This document shows, in pieces, positions 1 through 9,600 of a DNA stretch of 17,068 nt. The first letter of the stretch is position 1. The number at the start of each line of letters is the position of its first letter. A program made the translations under genes and the position numbers. The DNA is from Smittium mucronatum. Lineage: Eukaryota; Kickxellomycota; Harpellomycetes; Harpellales; Legeriomycetaceae. The stretch is from positions 34,722 through 51,789 of the forward strand of contig LSSL01000539.1 of the NCBI GenBank assembly GCA_001953115.1, given 5' to 3'. The notes under the pieces were generated by a model that saw only the letters and a program-made list of their open reading frames with translations, was not told the DNA's origin and ran no database searches.

Positions 1-337
1 ATATTAGTTTTTTTGGGGGGGGGGGTGATGGCATTGCCCTGGAACAAAATTTACGAGATATGGGGGAAAAGAAGAGAGGGGAATTGGTGCGTATAAAGGT
101 ATACATATTGAAGGCCAGAAGTTTCACGAAAAAAATGGGGGTGGGAGGTCTTGATTTTTCTCCAGGATGTAACATCTTGAAAAAAGATTAAAAGTCGATA
201 TTAATAGTTTGCGAGAAAAAAAAAGAGAATATAACAAAAGGAAGAATTATATATTTTTTAGGGGTTATGATTAGATTAGATGCTCAGAAAAGGTAGGCAC
301 GGAGGGGGTAATAGCGGAGTGGTGAGGGAAGGGGCAG
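1..337. other. upstream region of the first ORF
   Basis: Purine-rich AT DNA with an uninterrupted run of 11 G at 15-25. It holds a TATAAA at 92-97 and two acceptor-like sites, TTTTTCTCCAG ending near 163 and ATTTTTTAG ending at 261. No exon that joins in frame to the coding region at 338 could be found. Confidence 0.3.
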
Positions 338-724
338 GTGGGGGGTAGCGCGGCTACTGAGGTTCCTAAAGCGAATATAGGGAAATTGTATCATTGGCCA
401 AAAGGAATGACCACTAATATGACCAATAATGGACTAATTGAGTTCAGTAGAGCGATTAGATCCGGCAAGAAAGAGATATACATAGAGGCGGAGAGAGAGG
501 GAAAGGTGGAAGAGGATTTGAAAATAACTCATTTTTCTCATGAATTTATCTTTTCCAAAAAAAGGGGAGCGGAATTTTATCAAGTTACTTGCACCTCAAT
601 AAAGTATGAGGATGGTGATGTGTGGATCATGTGGTTAAGGATCAAAGAGTTCTTCGATCCATTTAAACCAGAAAATAGGACCTTATCCGTTCCAACGAGC
701 ATAAAAAGAGTTATGAATGTATAA
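338..724 (+). CDS. probable hypothetical protein or 3'-terminal exon
   Basis: I do not recognise this protein. The frame is open from 326 (just after a TGA at 323-325) to the TAA at 722-724. The first codon offered at 338 is GTG, so it is not a normal eukaryotic start. The first ATG is at 407 and would give 105 residues. A CAG at 335-337 could instead be a splice acceptor, but it lacks a pyrimidine tract, and my attempts to join an upstream exon (for example 262-292) met stops. The C-terminal 100 residues look like a folded domain: alternating hydrophobic and charged residues (EIYIEAER, ITHFSHEFIF, FYQVTCTSIKY, DVWIMWLRIKEFF) suggest several beta strands and a helix. No signal peptide or membrane segment is visible. 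A TATAAA lies at 92-97 and an AATAAA at 939-944, both weak support. Caution: the strand is purine-rich here, which lowers stop frequency and inflates Lys, Glu, Arg and Gly codons, so a chance open frame is possible. Confidence 0.4.
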   Translation: MGGSAATEVPKANIGKLYHWPKGMTTNMTNNGLIEFSRAIRSGKKEIYIEAEREGKVEEDLKITHFSHEFIFSKKRGAEFYQVTCTSIKYEDGDVWIMWLRIKEFFDPFKPENRTLSVPTSIKRVMNV

Positions 725-3660
725 CCATAATCTCGCTATTCCTCACCATCTCTGATTATAAGAGTGAGTGAGTGAGGGGGGGGGAGATTTTATGGGTCCA
801 GAATCGCTCCTTATCTTTAGTTTTAGCCGTTTCCGATAGAGTTTTACTTTTAATGGACAAAAGACTATTTTTGATTTAAAAAAACCCTCCACCCGGTTCT
901 GGAACCTTTGTAAACTACATTAAAATTGGTGCTTTTTTAATAAAAGAGATTTCCTATTTGAAAATAGTTTATATAAACTCTGTCAAGAAAGGGGGAAGAG
1001 CCAATTATTTATGCGAAGAGATAAGTGAGTGTTTTTATTGACCGAAAAATAAAAATAAATTTTGTGTACCTGTTCCAAAAAGGGGGATCTCTCTCTCATT
1101 GCTACGAAAAATAAAGGATTGGGGAGGACGAAAATGATTTAGGATAATTTATTTTGTGGAAGGAGTGGCCAATCGGACTTTGATTCGGTTTGAGTTTGCG
1201 GGAAATAAAAGTCTGGAAAATTAAATCAAAAGAAAATAAGCGTAGATTATGCCATATTATATAATAAAGAAGGGGCTAGTTTTATAACCCACGAATAGGA
1301 AAGAATAGGGTGGGATTTTTCCGTCCAGCAACTACGTGGTCCCTGAAAGGGAAATTAGAAAATGCTCTTCTCCCTCCCCACTTAACCCTAACCTTATCCC
1401 ATCAGCCTTCAGATCCCACCCCAATTTTTTAATGTAGTATGAAATACGAAATTTGCGCTAAATGGAACGAATTTTATGGACAATTTTCACAAACGAGTGT
1501 TGTTGCAAAAAAAGATGGTTTTTCCCATATTAATAAGAAAAAAAAACCATACCCCCCCCCACCTTCCTCCACTCCCAGAAATACAAGTACAACTATTATT
1601 TTTTTATCGTCTATCCCATAAAAAAATCACTAAAGGAACCACAATAGAAACGTCTCCACCGGCATTTGATCATCATTAGTTAGTGGTCTTATTTAAACGG
1701 CCATCCCCATTTTTTCTCCAAGCAAGAACAATAACCATACTTCTAATTCTTTTATGGCGGGTTTTCGTTTGCCCGCTCTCCCCTCTTTTTAACATTGCTC
1801 CTAACCCCACCTCTCTACCTCCCTCCACCCGTCGCACATTTCTGCTTTTCGCATCTTTTTTTGGTTTGTGAATTTCCATTTTTTTTAGGCGGGGAGAGAG
1901 AAGAGGAAATATGGCTTTTTCTTGAGTAGATTGGGAGTGTAGGACCAATAAGAGAACCAAGGGATTTATATACCGGGACTTTTTTTTCCTCGGTAAAATA
2001 CAAATTCTCTAGTGAGGAAAGAAATGGACAAGATTTTTTTTTTTTGAAATATGTTTTTTCCGGGGGAAAAAAAAAAGAACTACCGGAATATGGAATTGGA
2101 TTAATGAGAGGGGTAGAAGGGAGAATGGTGACAGATCGTTTTTCAATTAACCCCACCCCCACCCCCCCTTTTTTGGATAGTATGGGGCTGGTTTGCAATC
2201 GGTGAGATATAAGCATTGGAATGGAGAGGGAGATGGATGTCTTAATTTGAGTCTGTAAAATTCTAGATGCAGCCGTTTCCTCCTTCTCCCCTCTCCCCTT
2301 TTTTTTAAAAGAGAAAAGATCTGTTTGTTGGAACCTTCAACCCCGCCCACTTTATTACTAGTTTATAATGGGGGGAGGGGGGTAAGTATCAAGACTACCG
2401 TATTTAGTAGGATGAACTGAACGTACTCTACTAGGAATTTTTATTTTGAAAAGAGGTCCTTTTTGTTCACTATAAGTCGAAATGGTCAATATTATAACCG
2501 AGTAACTGGCAATTCATGCTGAAAAGATGCCTTTGGAGGACGTTCAATGTTCCGTTTAATGCAAAAAAATAAATAACATGCAGCCCCCCACTTCTCCCCC
2601 TATCACCAGAATAAGCATTTTTCTTTCGTTTCGGCTTTTATTTATTCTTTTTTTTTTATTTTAATTTTTTGTAATGTCGAGAATAATATTCTAAAAATGT
2701 ACTGAAAAAAAATCTATATAAAAAAATGGGGGAATGTGATCGGATCTGGAATCCCACCAACCCTTTATAAATTAAATTAAATCAAATAAATTAAATTGCG
2801 AAACGGGTCAGGGATTGCATGAAAAAACAAAAGGAGTCGGACTAGTTTTTATGCATCAATTTAGTGAATAAAGGAATATTTATCGTTATGGTGGTGGTGG
2901 TAACTAGCATGTGCGGGATTTGTGAGTGATACTAGTTCGGTTTTGATTCTCGATTGTTTTTTTTTTTAGCAAGAATGTGAAAAGTAAAAGCTTTGTAAAG
3001 ATGCGGAATATAAAGAGATCCCAACAAAATGTCTCACCACGCTCCTTCTCTATTCGCGTAAAAAAAAGAAAGGAACCATACCACATTTATTAATGAAGCA
3101 ATTGGCAGTAACTAGTGCTTTATATTACAAATAAAAAACAAAAATAAGAAATTTAATTCGATATACTTTACATTAATTTTTTATTAAAAGATTATGCTAA
3201 TGATATGAAAAAGGAAGGGAGGGAATAAGGAGAAAGGCAAATGTAATAATCAAGAGTAAAAGAAATCTAAAAGTATGAAATGTGGTGAGATGAGCAGTGA
3301 GGGTGAAGGAATAAGGTTGGTCCAAGAGATACCGGTTCGCCGCCTTCCCTTGAATATCAATCAAGTTCGTCAAAATAATACAGAATGTATAGTAAAAGTA
3401 TACGGGTCCAAGCCCACAATAAAACAAGATTGTAAAAGAAAATTGCAATACAGTGTGGGTTAAGAGAGATAAAGGGGAGGGGGGGGAGAGGATTGGGGGC
3501 AGCCAGTGTGGAAAGTACAAGTACTCAAACTAAAACTCAAAAGATGAACCAGGAAGGTGAGTATAAGGGGGGATACTGTGTGTTTGAATAAAAGAACAAG
3601 TGATAATATAAAGACAAATACACCCCCCCTCCCCCACAAATCCCAAGCAAAAGGTATAAA
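725..3660. other. intergenic region with strand-asymmetric purine/pyrimidine blocks
   Basis: No convincing gene. The + strand is purine-rich to about 1340, pyrimidine-rich from about 1340 to 1890, then purine-rich again to about 2135. G or C runs are frequent: C-rich 2151-2168, G-rich 2370-2382, G-rich 3474-3499, C-rich 3622-3636. A 9-bp hairpin (arms 1515-1523 and 1542-1550) sits just before a C run at 1552-1560. Open frames here are low-complexity products of these tracts. A 62-codon ATG frame at 3275-3463 (+) has a normal composition and slightly higher G+C than its flanks, but nothing else supports it. The right end must contain the 3' UTR of the minus-strand zinc-finger gene. Confidence 0.6.
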
Positions 3661-4904
3661 TTACCGCAAATCATCATCTGAGTTGGCGTTTGAAGTGGTA
3701 CTGTACAAATCAGTCTTTGATTCGAGGTCAGAGTAGTGCAACCGCTCGTGTTTGCGGAGCGATCTGGAATGGAAGTATGATTTAGCACATCCAACAAATG
3801 CACAGGTGTACGGCTTAAGGCCCGAATGGGTCTTGATGTGAGTCTGGAGCGAATCCGGGCGGGAGAAACATTTATTGCAGTTTGGAAAAGTGCATACAAA
3901 CGGTTTGTCGCCAGTATGGGTGCGGAGATGGTTGAGGAGTTTGTGGCGTTTAGTGAACGGCTTGTTTTGGCGGGTGCATGTGCGCCAGTTGCATACGTAG
4001 AAGGATTTGCCGCGGCCGATATGTACTTTGCTGATATGATCCATGAGCAAAGTCAGGTTGCTGAACCGTTCCGTGCAGTTGTTCCAGTAGCAGGCTCCGT
4101 TACTCTTGGCCGATGTTGCTGTTGCGGATGCTGGGGTTGTTGGTATTCCAGGTCCAGTTGATGATGGGTACTTTGAAATTGTAGGTTGTTGGTGCGTGTG
4201 TTTTTGGGGGAGCTTGCGTCCAGGCGATGAAAATTCTGCTCTCTTGTAGTTTGGCGAGTAGTGGATATACTTGCTCCTGAATACATTGTTGTTGCTGCTG
4301 GTTGTTCGTCTTGTGATTGGGTCAATATCTATACTGTTGAGCAGTGTTACCAGACTGCATGGATTAAGGGTATCTAAAACAAAATAAAATGCATATAAAT
4401 TAAAACAAACTGTATAATAATTTCTGATGTAGGAACGCGGCGGTGTATTGAAAAAGAGGGGAATATAAGCGACTTACTATTTGAAATATCATCATTAAAA
4501 GTGACTGGGGCGGAGCACGACAATCTAGACGACTCTGGAACCCTGCTATCGGTATTACCAGCCACCCTGGATCGGTTTCCGAAAGAGAAAGAGTCTAAAA
4601 CACTATTTTCATAAGATTGAATCGAATGCGACTCCTTGAATCCAAGAGGAGGCGAAGAATTAACTGTGGATGGAACACCATTGTCTAAATTGTTATAAAT
4701 AGAGAGGATTGGAGGTAGAGTCAACCCCAAAACCTCGTTTTTGTGTTTTGGGGAGTATGCTAGAGCGCCTCTAGAGCTCTTGATGAAACTGTCGCCATAG
4801 CCATAATCACAATGGTTATTTACATGAACAGAAATCCTCCTTTTCCTTGATACAGGCATGGGATCATATGGATTGCACTGAACAGTATTGATTACTTCAT
4901 TCAT
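3661..4904 (-). CDS. four-finger C2H2 transcription factor, GLI/ZIC-like type
   Basis: A probable nuclear DNA-binding regulator of 379 residues, coded by exon 1 (4904-4478) and exon 2 (4373-3661), joined by a phase-1 intron. The start is the ATG at 4904-4902; a TAA lies in frame upstream at 4949-4947. Four intact fingers fill residues 237-355. Finger 1 is C237-X4-C242-X12-H255-X4-H260. Finger 2 is C270-X4-C275-X15-H291-X3-H295. Finger 3 is C303/C308/H321/H325 and finger 4 is C333/C338/H351/H355. Fingers 1 and 2 each have Trp two residues after the first Cys (CYWNNC, CNWRTC). This is the paired CWCH2 arrangement of GLI, ZIC and PacC-like proteins, in which the two fingers pack together. The linkers TGDKPF and SGLKPY are of the classical type. 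RKRR at 20-23 could be a nuclear localisation signal. Residues 143-236 are Ser/Thr/Pro/Gln-rich and probably disordered. The tail SDDD is acidic. A TTATAAAG on the coding strand at 5320-5313 is a possible TATA box. The target genes are unknown. The fingers show no broken residue. Confidence 0.92.
4374..4477 (-). other. spliceosomal intron of the zinc-finger gene
   Basis: Phase-1 intron of 104 nt on the coding strand, with donor A|GTAAGT at 4477 and acceptor TTTTGTTTTAG ending at 4374. Exon 1 is in one frame and the fingers in another. Removing exactly this segment joins codon A|AT (Asn) and restores one frame through both exons. The frame reads through the intron for a while before stopping, so a naive ORF call would miss the join. 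A branch site may be TTTTAAT about 30 nt before the acceptor. Confidence 0.88.
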
Positions 4905-5671
4905 TTCGTATATTTGTGTTCCTTTGAATGAGACTTTAGGCAAGAGTTACAATTATTTAAGGTCACAAAAATTAAACAAATGTACGCAAATTAATGGACC
5001 ATAAAACAGAAATATTATAAGAAAAAGATAAATTTCAGTGGATTTAATCTAGTTTGAGAGTGCAAAACGAAAAAAGATGCGCGAAGAGAAGAAGCAAGTC
5101 TAAAAGTACCAAATGGGAGAATCGGGCAATAAAAAAAAAGTGTATACAATAAAAATGCTTGCAAAACCAGTATCACAAAATAAAATAAAAGAGTATACTC
5201 AAATGGTGGTACTGCTGAGGAATAAATGAGAAATAGAATTTAATAATAATGATTTTAAAAAATAAAAAAGAGTTGAAAGTTCGGCAGTTGGCTTGATGAG
5301 TGCAGTACCAGGCTTTATAAGTTTTTTTTTTTAAAAAAAAAAAATTCCTGGAACGTAGCGTGGCATACTTTTCTTTTAGGGTTGCCGCTTATTAACCCAT
5401 TTATTTATTGTTTAATAATTTTGGAAAGGGAATGGGGGGATTAAAGTGATCAGAGTATGTGCCCCTCTCCCTTCTCCCCCACCCTCATCCCCACCTAACC
5501 CCTCAATCGTCCGCTGGCCCACTTACTCGAGCCATCATTCCCATTTCGGCATCTTTAAAAGTCACCAATTAGCTAATATTACGAAATAGCATGGCTAAGC
5601 AGTCATAATCACAAGAGGATACATTTTATCAGTGGCCTCAAAACCCAATTAGCATAAAAGCGATAAAATAT
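4905..5671. other. upstream region of the zinc-finger gene
   Basis: AT-rich DNA with no supported gene. It holds a T11 run followed directly by A12 (5322-5344), which is a symmetrical rigid tract that could exclude nucleosomes. Beside it is a TATA-like TTATAAAG (5320-5313, minus), about 410 bp before the ATG. At 5460-5508 there are six C runs on the + strand, which are G runs on the sense strand of the gene and could form a quadruplex. None of this proves a promoter, but the arrangement suits one for the minus-strand gene. Confidence 0.35.
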
Positions 5672-5706
5672 GGGGATGGGGAAATGGGGGAATGGGGGAG
5701 GAGGGG
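5672..5706 (+). repeat. G-quadruplex motif
   Basis: Four runs of four or five G (5672-5675, 5678-5681, 5686-5690, 5694-5698) plus GGAGGGG to 5706, with loops of 2-4 bases. This fits the canonical G4 pattern and is the strongest such motif in the window. It lies about 0.8 kb upstream of the zinc-finger start and at the left edge of a G+C-richer patch. Confidence 0.7.
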
Positions 5707-5713
5707 AGGAGCA

Positions 5714-6136
5714 ATGAACCAAATGCCAAAATACCGATGTCTCAAATTCCCATCCACCATTTCGAAAAAGAACAGGCGGCCTCGTCCACCCCCATCCCAG
5801 GAGGTTCAATCAATCGCTCAACGCTCTTGCCACAATCAGATCTCATCCAATAAATCGCTCGCGGCAATAGGTTCAGCGTTAATCTACCGGCATTACCAAT
5901 TGGGTCCGAACCCAGGAGGTATTTACGTAATCCCGTCTATTCCTGAGAATGTGTCACAATCTTCACAGAGCGAATGGGAAACAATACCACTGGTTTTGTG
6001 GGGTGAGCGAATGGCAAGACGTCCTCGCTTCCTCTCCTCTCCTCTTCATCCCATCATCCCTCCTCTCTTTCCCCTCCCCCCCCTTTTCAAGAGTTGTCTT
6101 CAAATAACCCATTTTACATTTTTGGTTGCGAACTAA
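5714..6136 (+). other. unsupported 140-codon open frame
   Basis: An ATG-initiated frame of 140 codons in a local patch of higher G+C (about 5700-6080). The N-terminal half is basic and has a normal composition. The C-terminal part is Pro/Leu/Phe-rich simply because it reads a pyrimidine tract (6010-6090). There is no recognisable domain, and no splice pattern confirms it. The same patch holds a palindromic TTACGTAA at 5923-5930, a bZIP-type site, so a regulatory role for this stretch is about as likely as coding. A further small ATG frame at 6139-6366 (75 residues, one hydrophobic segment) follows in another frame and is equally unproven. Confidence 0.15.
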
Positions 6137-6520
6137 AAATGGTACAACCTAAAAAGGAAAAAAGAGGAGAGGGGACAAGGGGGAGGTTGTCCAACCAAAA
6201 ACAACTGGCTCTAAAAAATATAAAGTACGAGAATTATCTCTCGTTTTATGGTCCCGAAATAGTATTTGTTTCTTATTTGCTGTTGCTTTTAGATGCGCTA
6301 TTATGGTCACACAATGGATTGTTCCTAGCGATTGGAAGGTCAACGAAATGGGGAATACTCGGATAATACAGGGTGCAGCAGAGGGCGAGGGGTGGGGACA
6401 GTTCTGATGTACGAGCCATTTTTCTCTAATGGATAAAAAAGTACAATGGATAGAATGTTTTTTTTTGGGAATCAAGAAAAAAAGAGAGACTCATAAATGA
6501 ATTTGAGGGGTGTATATAGT

Positions 6521-6605
6521 GGGGAGGGAGGCGGGTTGCGATGAGATGTTATGAGAAACACTATAACCACTATCGAAATATCACATCCCCCCGCCTCCTC
6601 TCCCC
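6521..6605. repeat. G/C-rich inverted repeat
   Basis: The left arm (6521-6535) is GGGGAGGGAGGCGGG. The right arm (6590-6605) is its near-complement, with one inserted base and one mismatch. The loop of 54 bp is AT-rich. The left arm alone also has four G runs. In an AT-rich setting such a stable stem stands out. It is followed by a C-rich pyrimidine tract to about 6660. Confidence 0.65.
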
Positions 6606-9600
6606 ATGTCCCTCACCCTCACCCTGCTCCTCCACCTCCATCCCTTCCCCGCATCTTTTTATCTAAAATATGGTAATACCAATTAATCACTCACTCATCT
6701 GCCCCCACTCTTCTCATTCACCATCATCGTCTATTCGCAAAAGAACCCAATCCTAGACTCTAATCGACGTTTCACTAATTACTCATAATCACTAAATATA
6801 AAATATTTATTGGGTCAAATGAGAATTATTGGCATTTCCAGTACCCAATAGTTGCTAAATTTGGTATGAAAATAATGTTTTGATTATCTAAAACATAATA
6901 GTTGTAGTGAAATGCCTTTTATTAAATCCCACCCATTTAAATGATACTGTGTAATTACCCATTTTCATTTAAAATGGCATTTCCTATTTATTTATTTTTC
7001 AAGGCGAATAATTTATCCAGTACTTTTTTTAGTTTATTTTTTTTAGCTGTGGAGAATTTAATAATATTTCCATTTCTGTATTTATTTTTTTATTCCCGAC
7101 AATTTATCAAGATTGATTGTGGCGCAACAGAAATTTTTTTTTAATGATTACGGAATATTACCTCTTTATATTATCATTAAAAAGATCTGATTCGTGTTCG
7201 CGTTTTGAAATATTAATGGGATTATAGGAGTTTGAATGTGAATAAAAGATCAGGCTATTACGCACTCCCTGAAAAACCATGCGACGAACTGGCGCATTTC
7301 CCCAGGACCGCCACTAAGCTCAATGGTACGTAAATGTTTGCCCACGCTTTGAAAGCTAACAAAAAGTGCTGGATTTTTTTTAATTTATTTTGAAGACACT
7401 CTTATTTTATTTTTGCGGATTGGATTCAAAAGATTGGTATTACTAATGCAATAATGGGGTTTGTTCAATACTTTTCCCCTATTTTTTTTTACCTGTTTGG
7501 GTTGCCTCATGATCATTCAAAAGGCAGCTCAATAGCAGAAAAAAGTAAAACTATGCGGAAAAGAGAGAGAAATAAACCTCTAGTATCAGTAAGCAATTGT
7601 CAGATTAATGGTGGTTCCTATTCAATCGAAAGATCGTTTGGTGTAATAGCTATATTTCATACTTGATTTGGACTACGAATCTCTGCTTGAATTTGAATTT
7701 AAAAACATACACACAATTCCCCGCACCCAATTAAAAGCGTTTTGAAGTTAGCCATGGATTTTAGTTTCCTTTCAAATATCGCAAATTGGTGCTTTTTTTA
7801 TCGAAATTATCATATCTCCACCAGAAACATTGACGTAATCTGCCAATTATTGATTCAGAAATTAACTCTTTTCCCTCTCATCGTCTCTAAAAAAAATATT
7901 CGAAAGCATATGATTTGAGAAATTATAAAAAATATTTACAAGACGCATATCAATCCATTCTTCCCAGCAAACTACATTTATGAAATTGGTTTTTTTTTTT
8001 CGAATATAAATGGTTACTAATCTTTACGTACAAAAGTTCTAAAAAGAGAGTAATGATGCATTTTTACAATGAGGTGATTTATGGTCCCATATTATTTATT
8101 CAGAGAAATAATCTTGTACCCTCGAACATTCTTGCCTTCTATTTCCACTTTCACTTTTTTTTTTCTCTTCTTTTTTTGGATGAATGAATATAAAAATATG
8201 AAAAAAAGCTCTGCATATCAGTAATCCGATGTTTCCTGATTCGTATTGATGAGATATGAATTCCATCAACCAAACAGTTCCCTGTAAATTTTTTCACTCC
8301 TAATCCCAATTAAAAAAACCCCTCTCATTTGTTTCTATTTACCATTATCCATTTTCGCTGTATCAATCTTTGCTACTTTTTTTTAGATCCGTAATAGAAA
8401 AAATAGATATTTAAACCCATTTTCTTTGCCTGTTCTTGAAGGATATACTAAAAAAATTTCAAATCCTGCACTATTATTTAGAGCTTTAACCACCTATCGA
8501 TAACTAAAAAGGAGAATCCGGGTTCATAGAAACAAATACATTTCTTCGATTAATTTCCACTTTTTTTTTATTAAAAAACACAAAACTTTTTTAAATTTGC
8601 CAGCTATTTATCATATGACCAAAAAAATAGAGCAGTTGAATTGGCCAATTCCTACCCCCTTTTTTTTTTCCGGTTGAGTGCTCTTTTTTTTTTTTTTTAT
8701 AAATAAAAAGGTTCTTAACATATGGACCCATAAATACTTATTCTTCGGTTTGGATTATTGCATCAAGATGATTATCCCCTTAATTTGGAATCTACTAGTG
8801 GCGTCCATCTCATCTTTTTATTATTATTGTTCAGGGAATGGTTAAAAGAAAATCTAATAAATTTTCAGCCAATAGGTAACAATATTAAATAGTCGTTCAT
8901 TTGTAAATCAACAATAGGAGTTGCAACCTGCCCATTTTTATTTATGTTATATTTACAAATCTGCTAGACTTTTTCCAGATTTAGTTGTATATTTTTTCCG
9001 TTTTTTTCCAATCATTTCTAAAAGAACCATTTGGTAATTATCGCGGAAATCTGGTTTAGCGCTATATAAACACATCTGCTATAAACCAATTGAAATGAGG
9101 TATTTGGGTCCGGGAAATGAAGGAAAAGCATATTTATTATTTAAATTAAGCATTCATGCTTCCCATTGATTAGATTGTATGCGTAACGGAATTTTTTATG
9201 TAATTTAGCTGACTTATTCGAATTTAGAGATTCTTGATGAATTCAATCTATATTAATTATATTTTCTATTGGTTGGATTGTTAATAATAAATGACCGACA
9301 GTCAGTCATTAAATATTAAAATCACTCAAAATAAGCCAATGTATTCGCAGAAATTAATTAAATGGGAAATTTTTAATAACTTTTAGGAGCATTATAATTT
9401 ATGGAAGACTAAATTATGTTCCACGTTTACCAAATTCCCTTTTTTTATCAAAATAATATTCAAAAAAAACCCCCCCAATTGAAAGACACACTTTTTAGCT
9501 ATGGTTGAGTTGTGTTGCTCATTTAGTGGGCCTATTAGAACATGTACTAATCCACTTGGCCATTTTCAGCACTAAGTTTAAAACCCAATTTTTTATTTTT

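Noticed and set aside
1381..1400. Telomere-like AACCCTAACC
   Set aside because: Only about one and a half units are present and no array surrounds them.
1815..2216. 133-codon minus-strand frame
   Set aside because: The translation is low-complexity (runs of Lys, Phe, Ser, Pro) produced by homopolymer and pyrimidine tracts.
3826..4161. 111-codon + strand frame
   Set aside because: It is antisense to the zinc fingers; the conserved Cys/His pattern on the minus strand explains the open frame.
4053..4325. Gln/Thr-rich 90-codon minus-strand frame
   Set aside because: It overlaps exon 2 of the zinc-finger gene in another frame. The true frame through this stretch contains finger 1 and joins exon 1 by the intron.
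5902..5918. Possible tRNA T-arm (GGGTCCGAACCC)
   Set aside because: The stem and loop sizes do not fit a T-arm, and no D-arm, anticodon arm or acceptor stem lies upstream.
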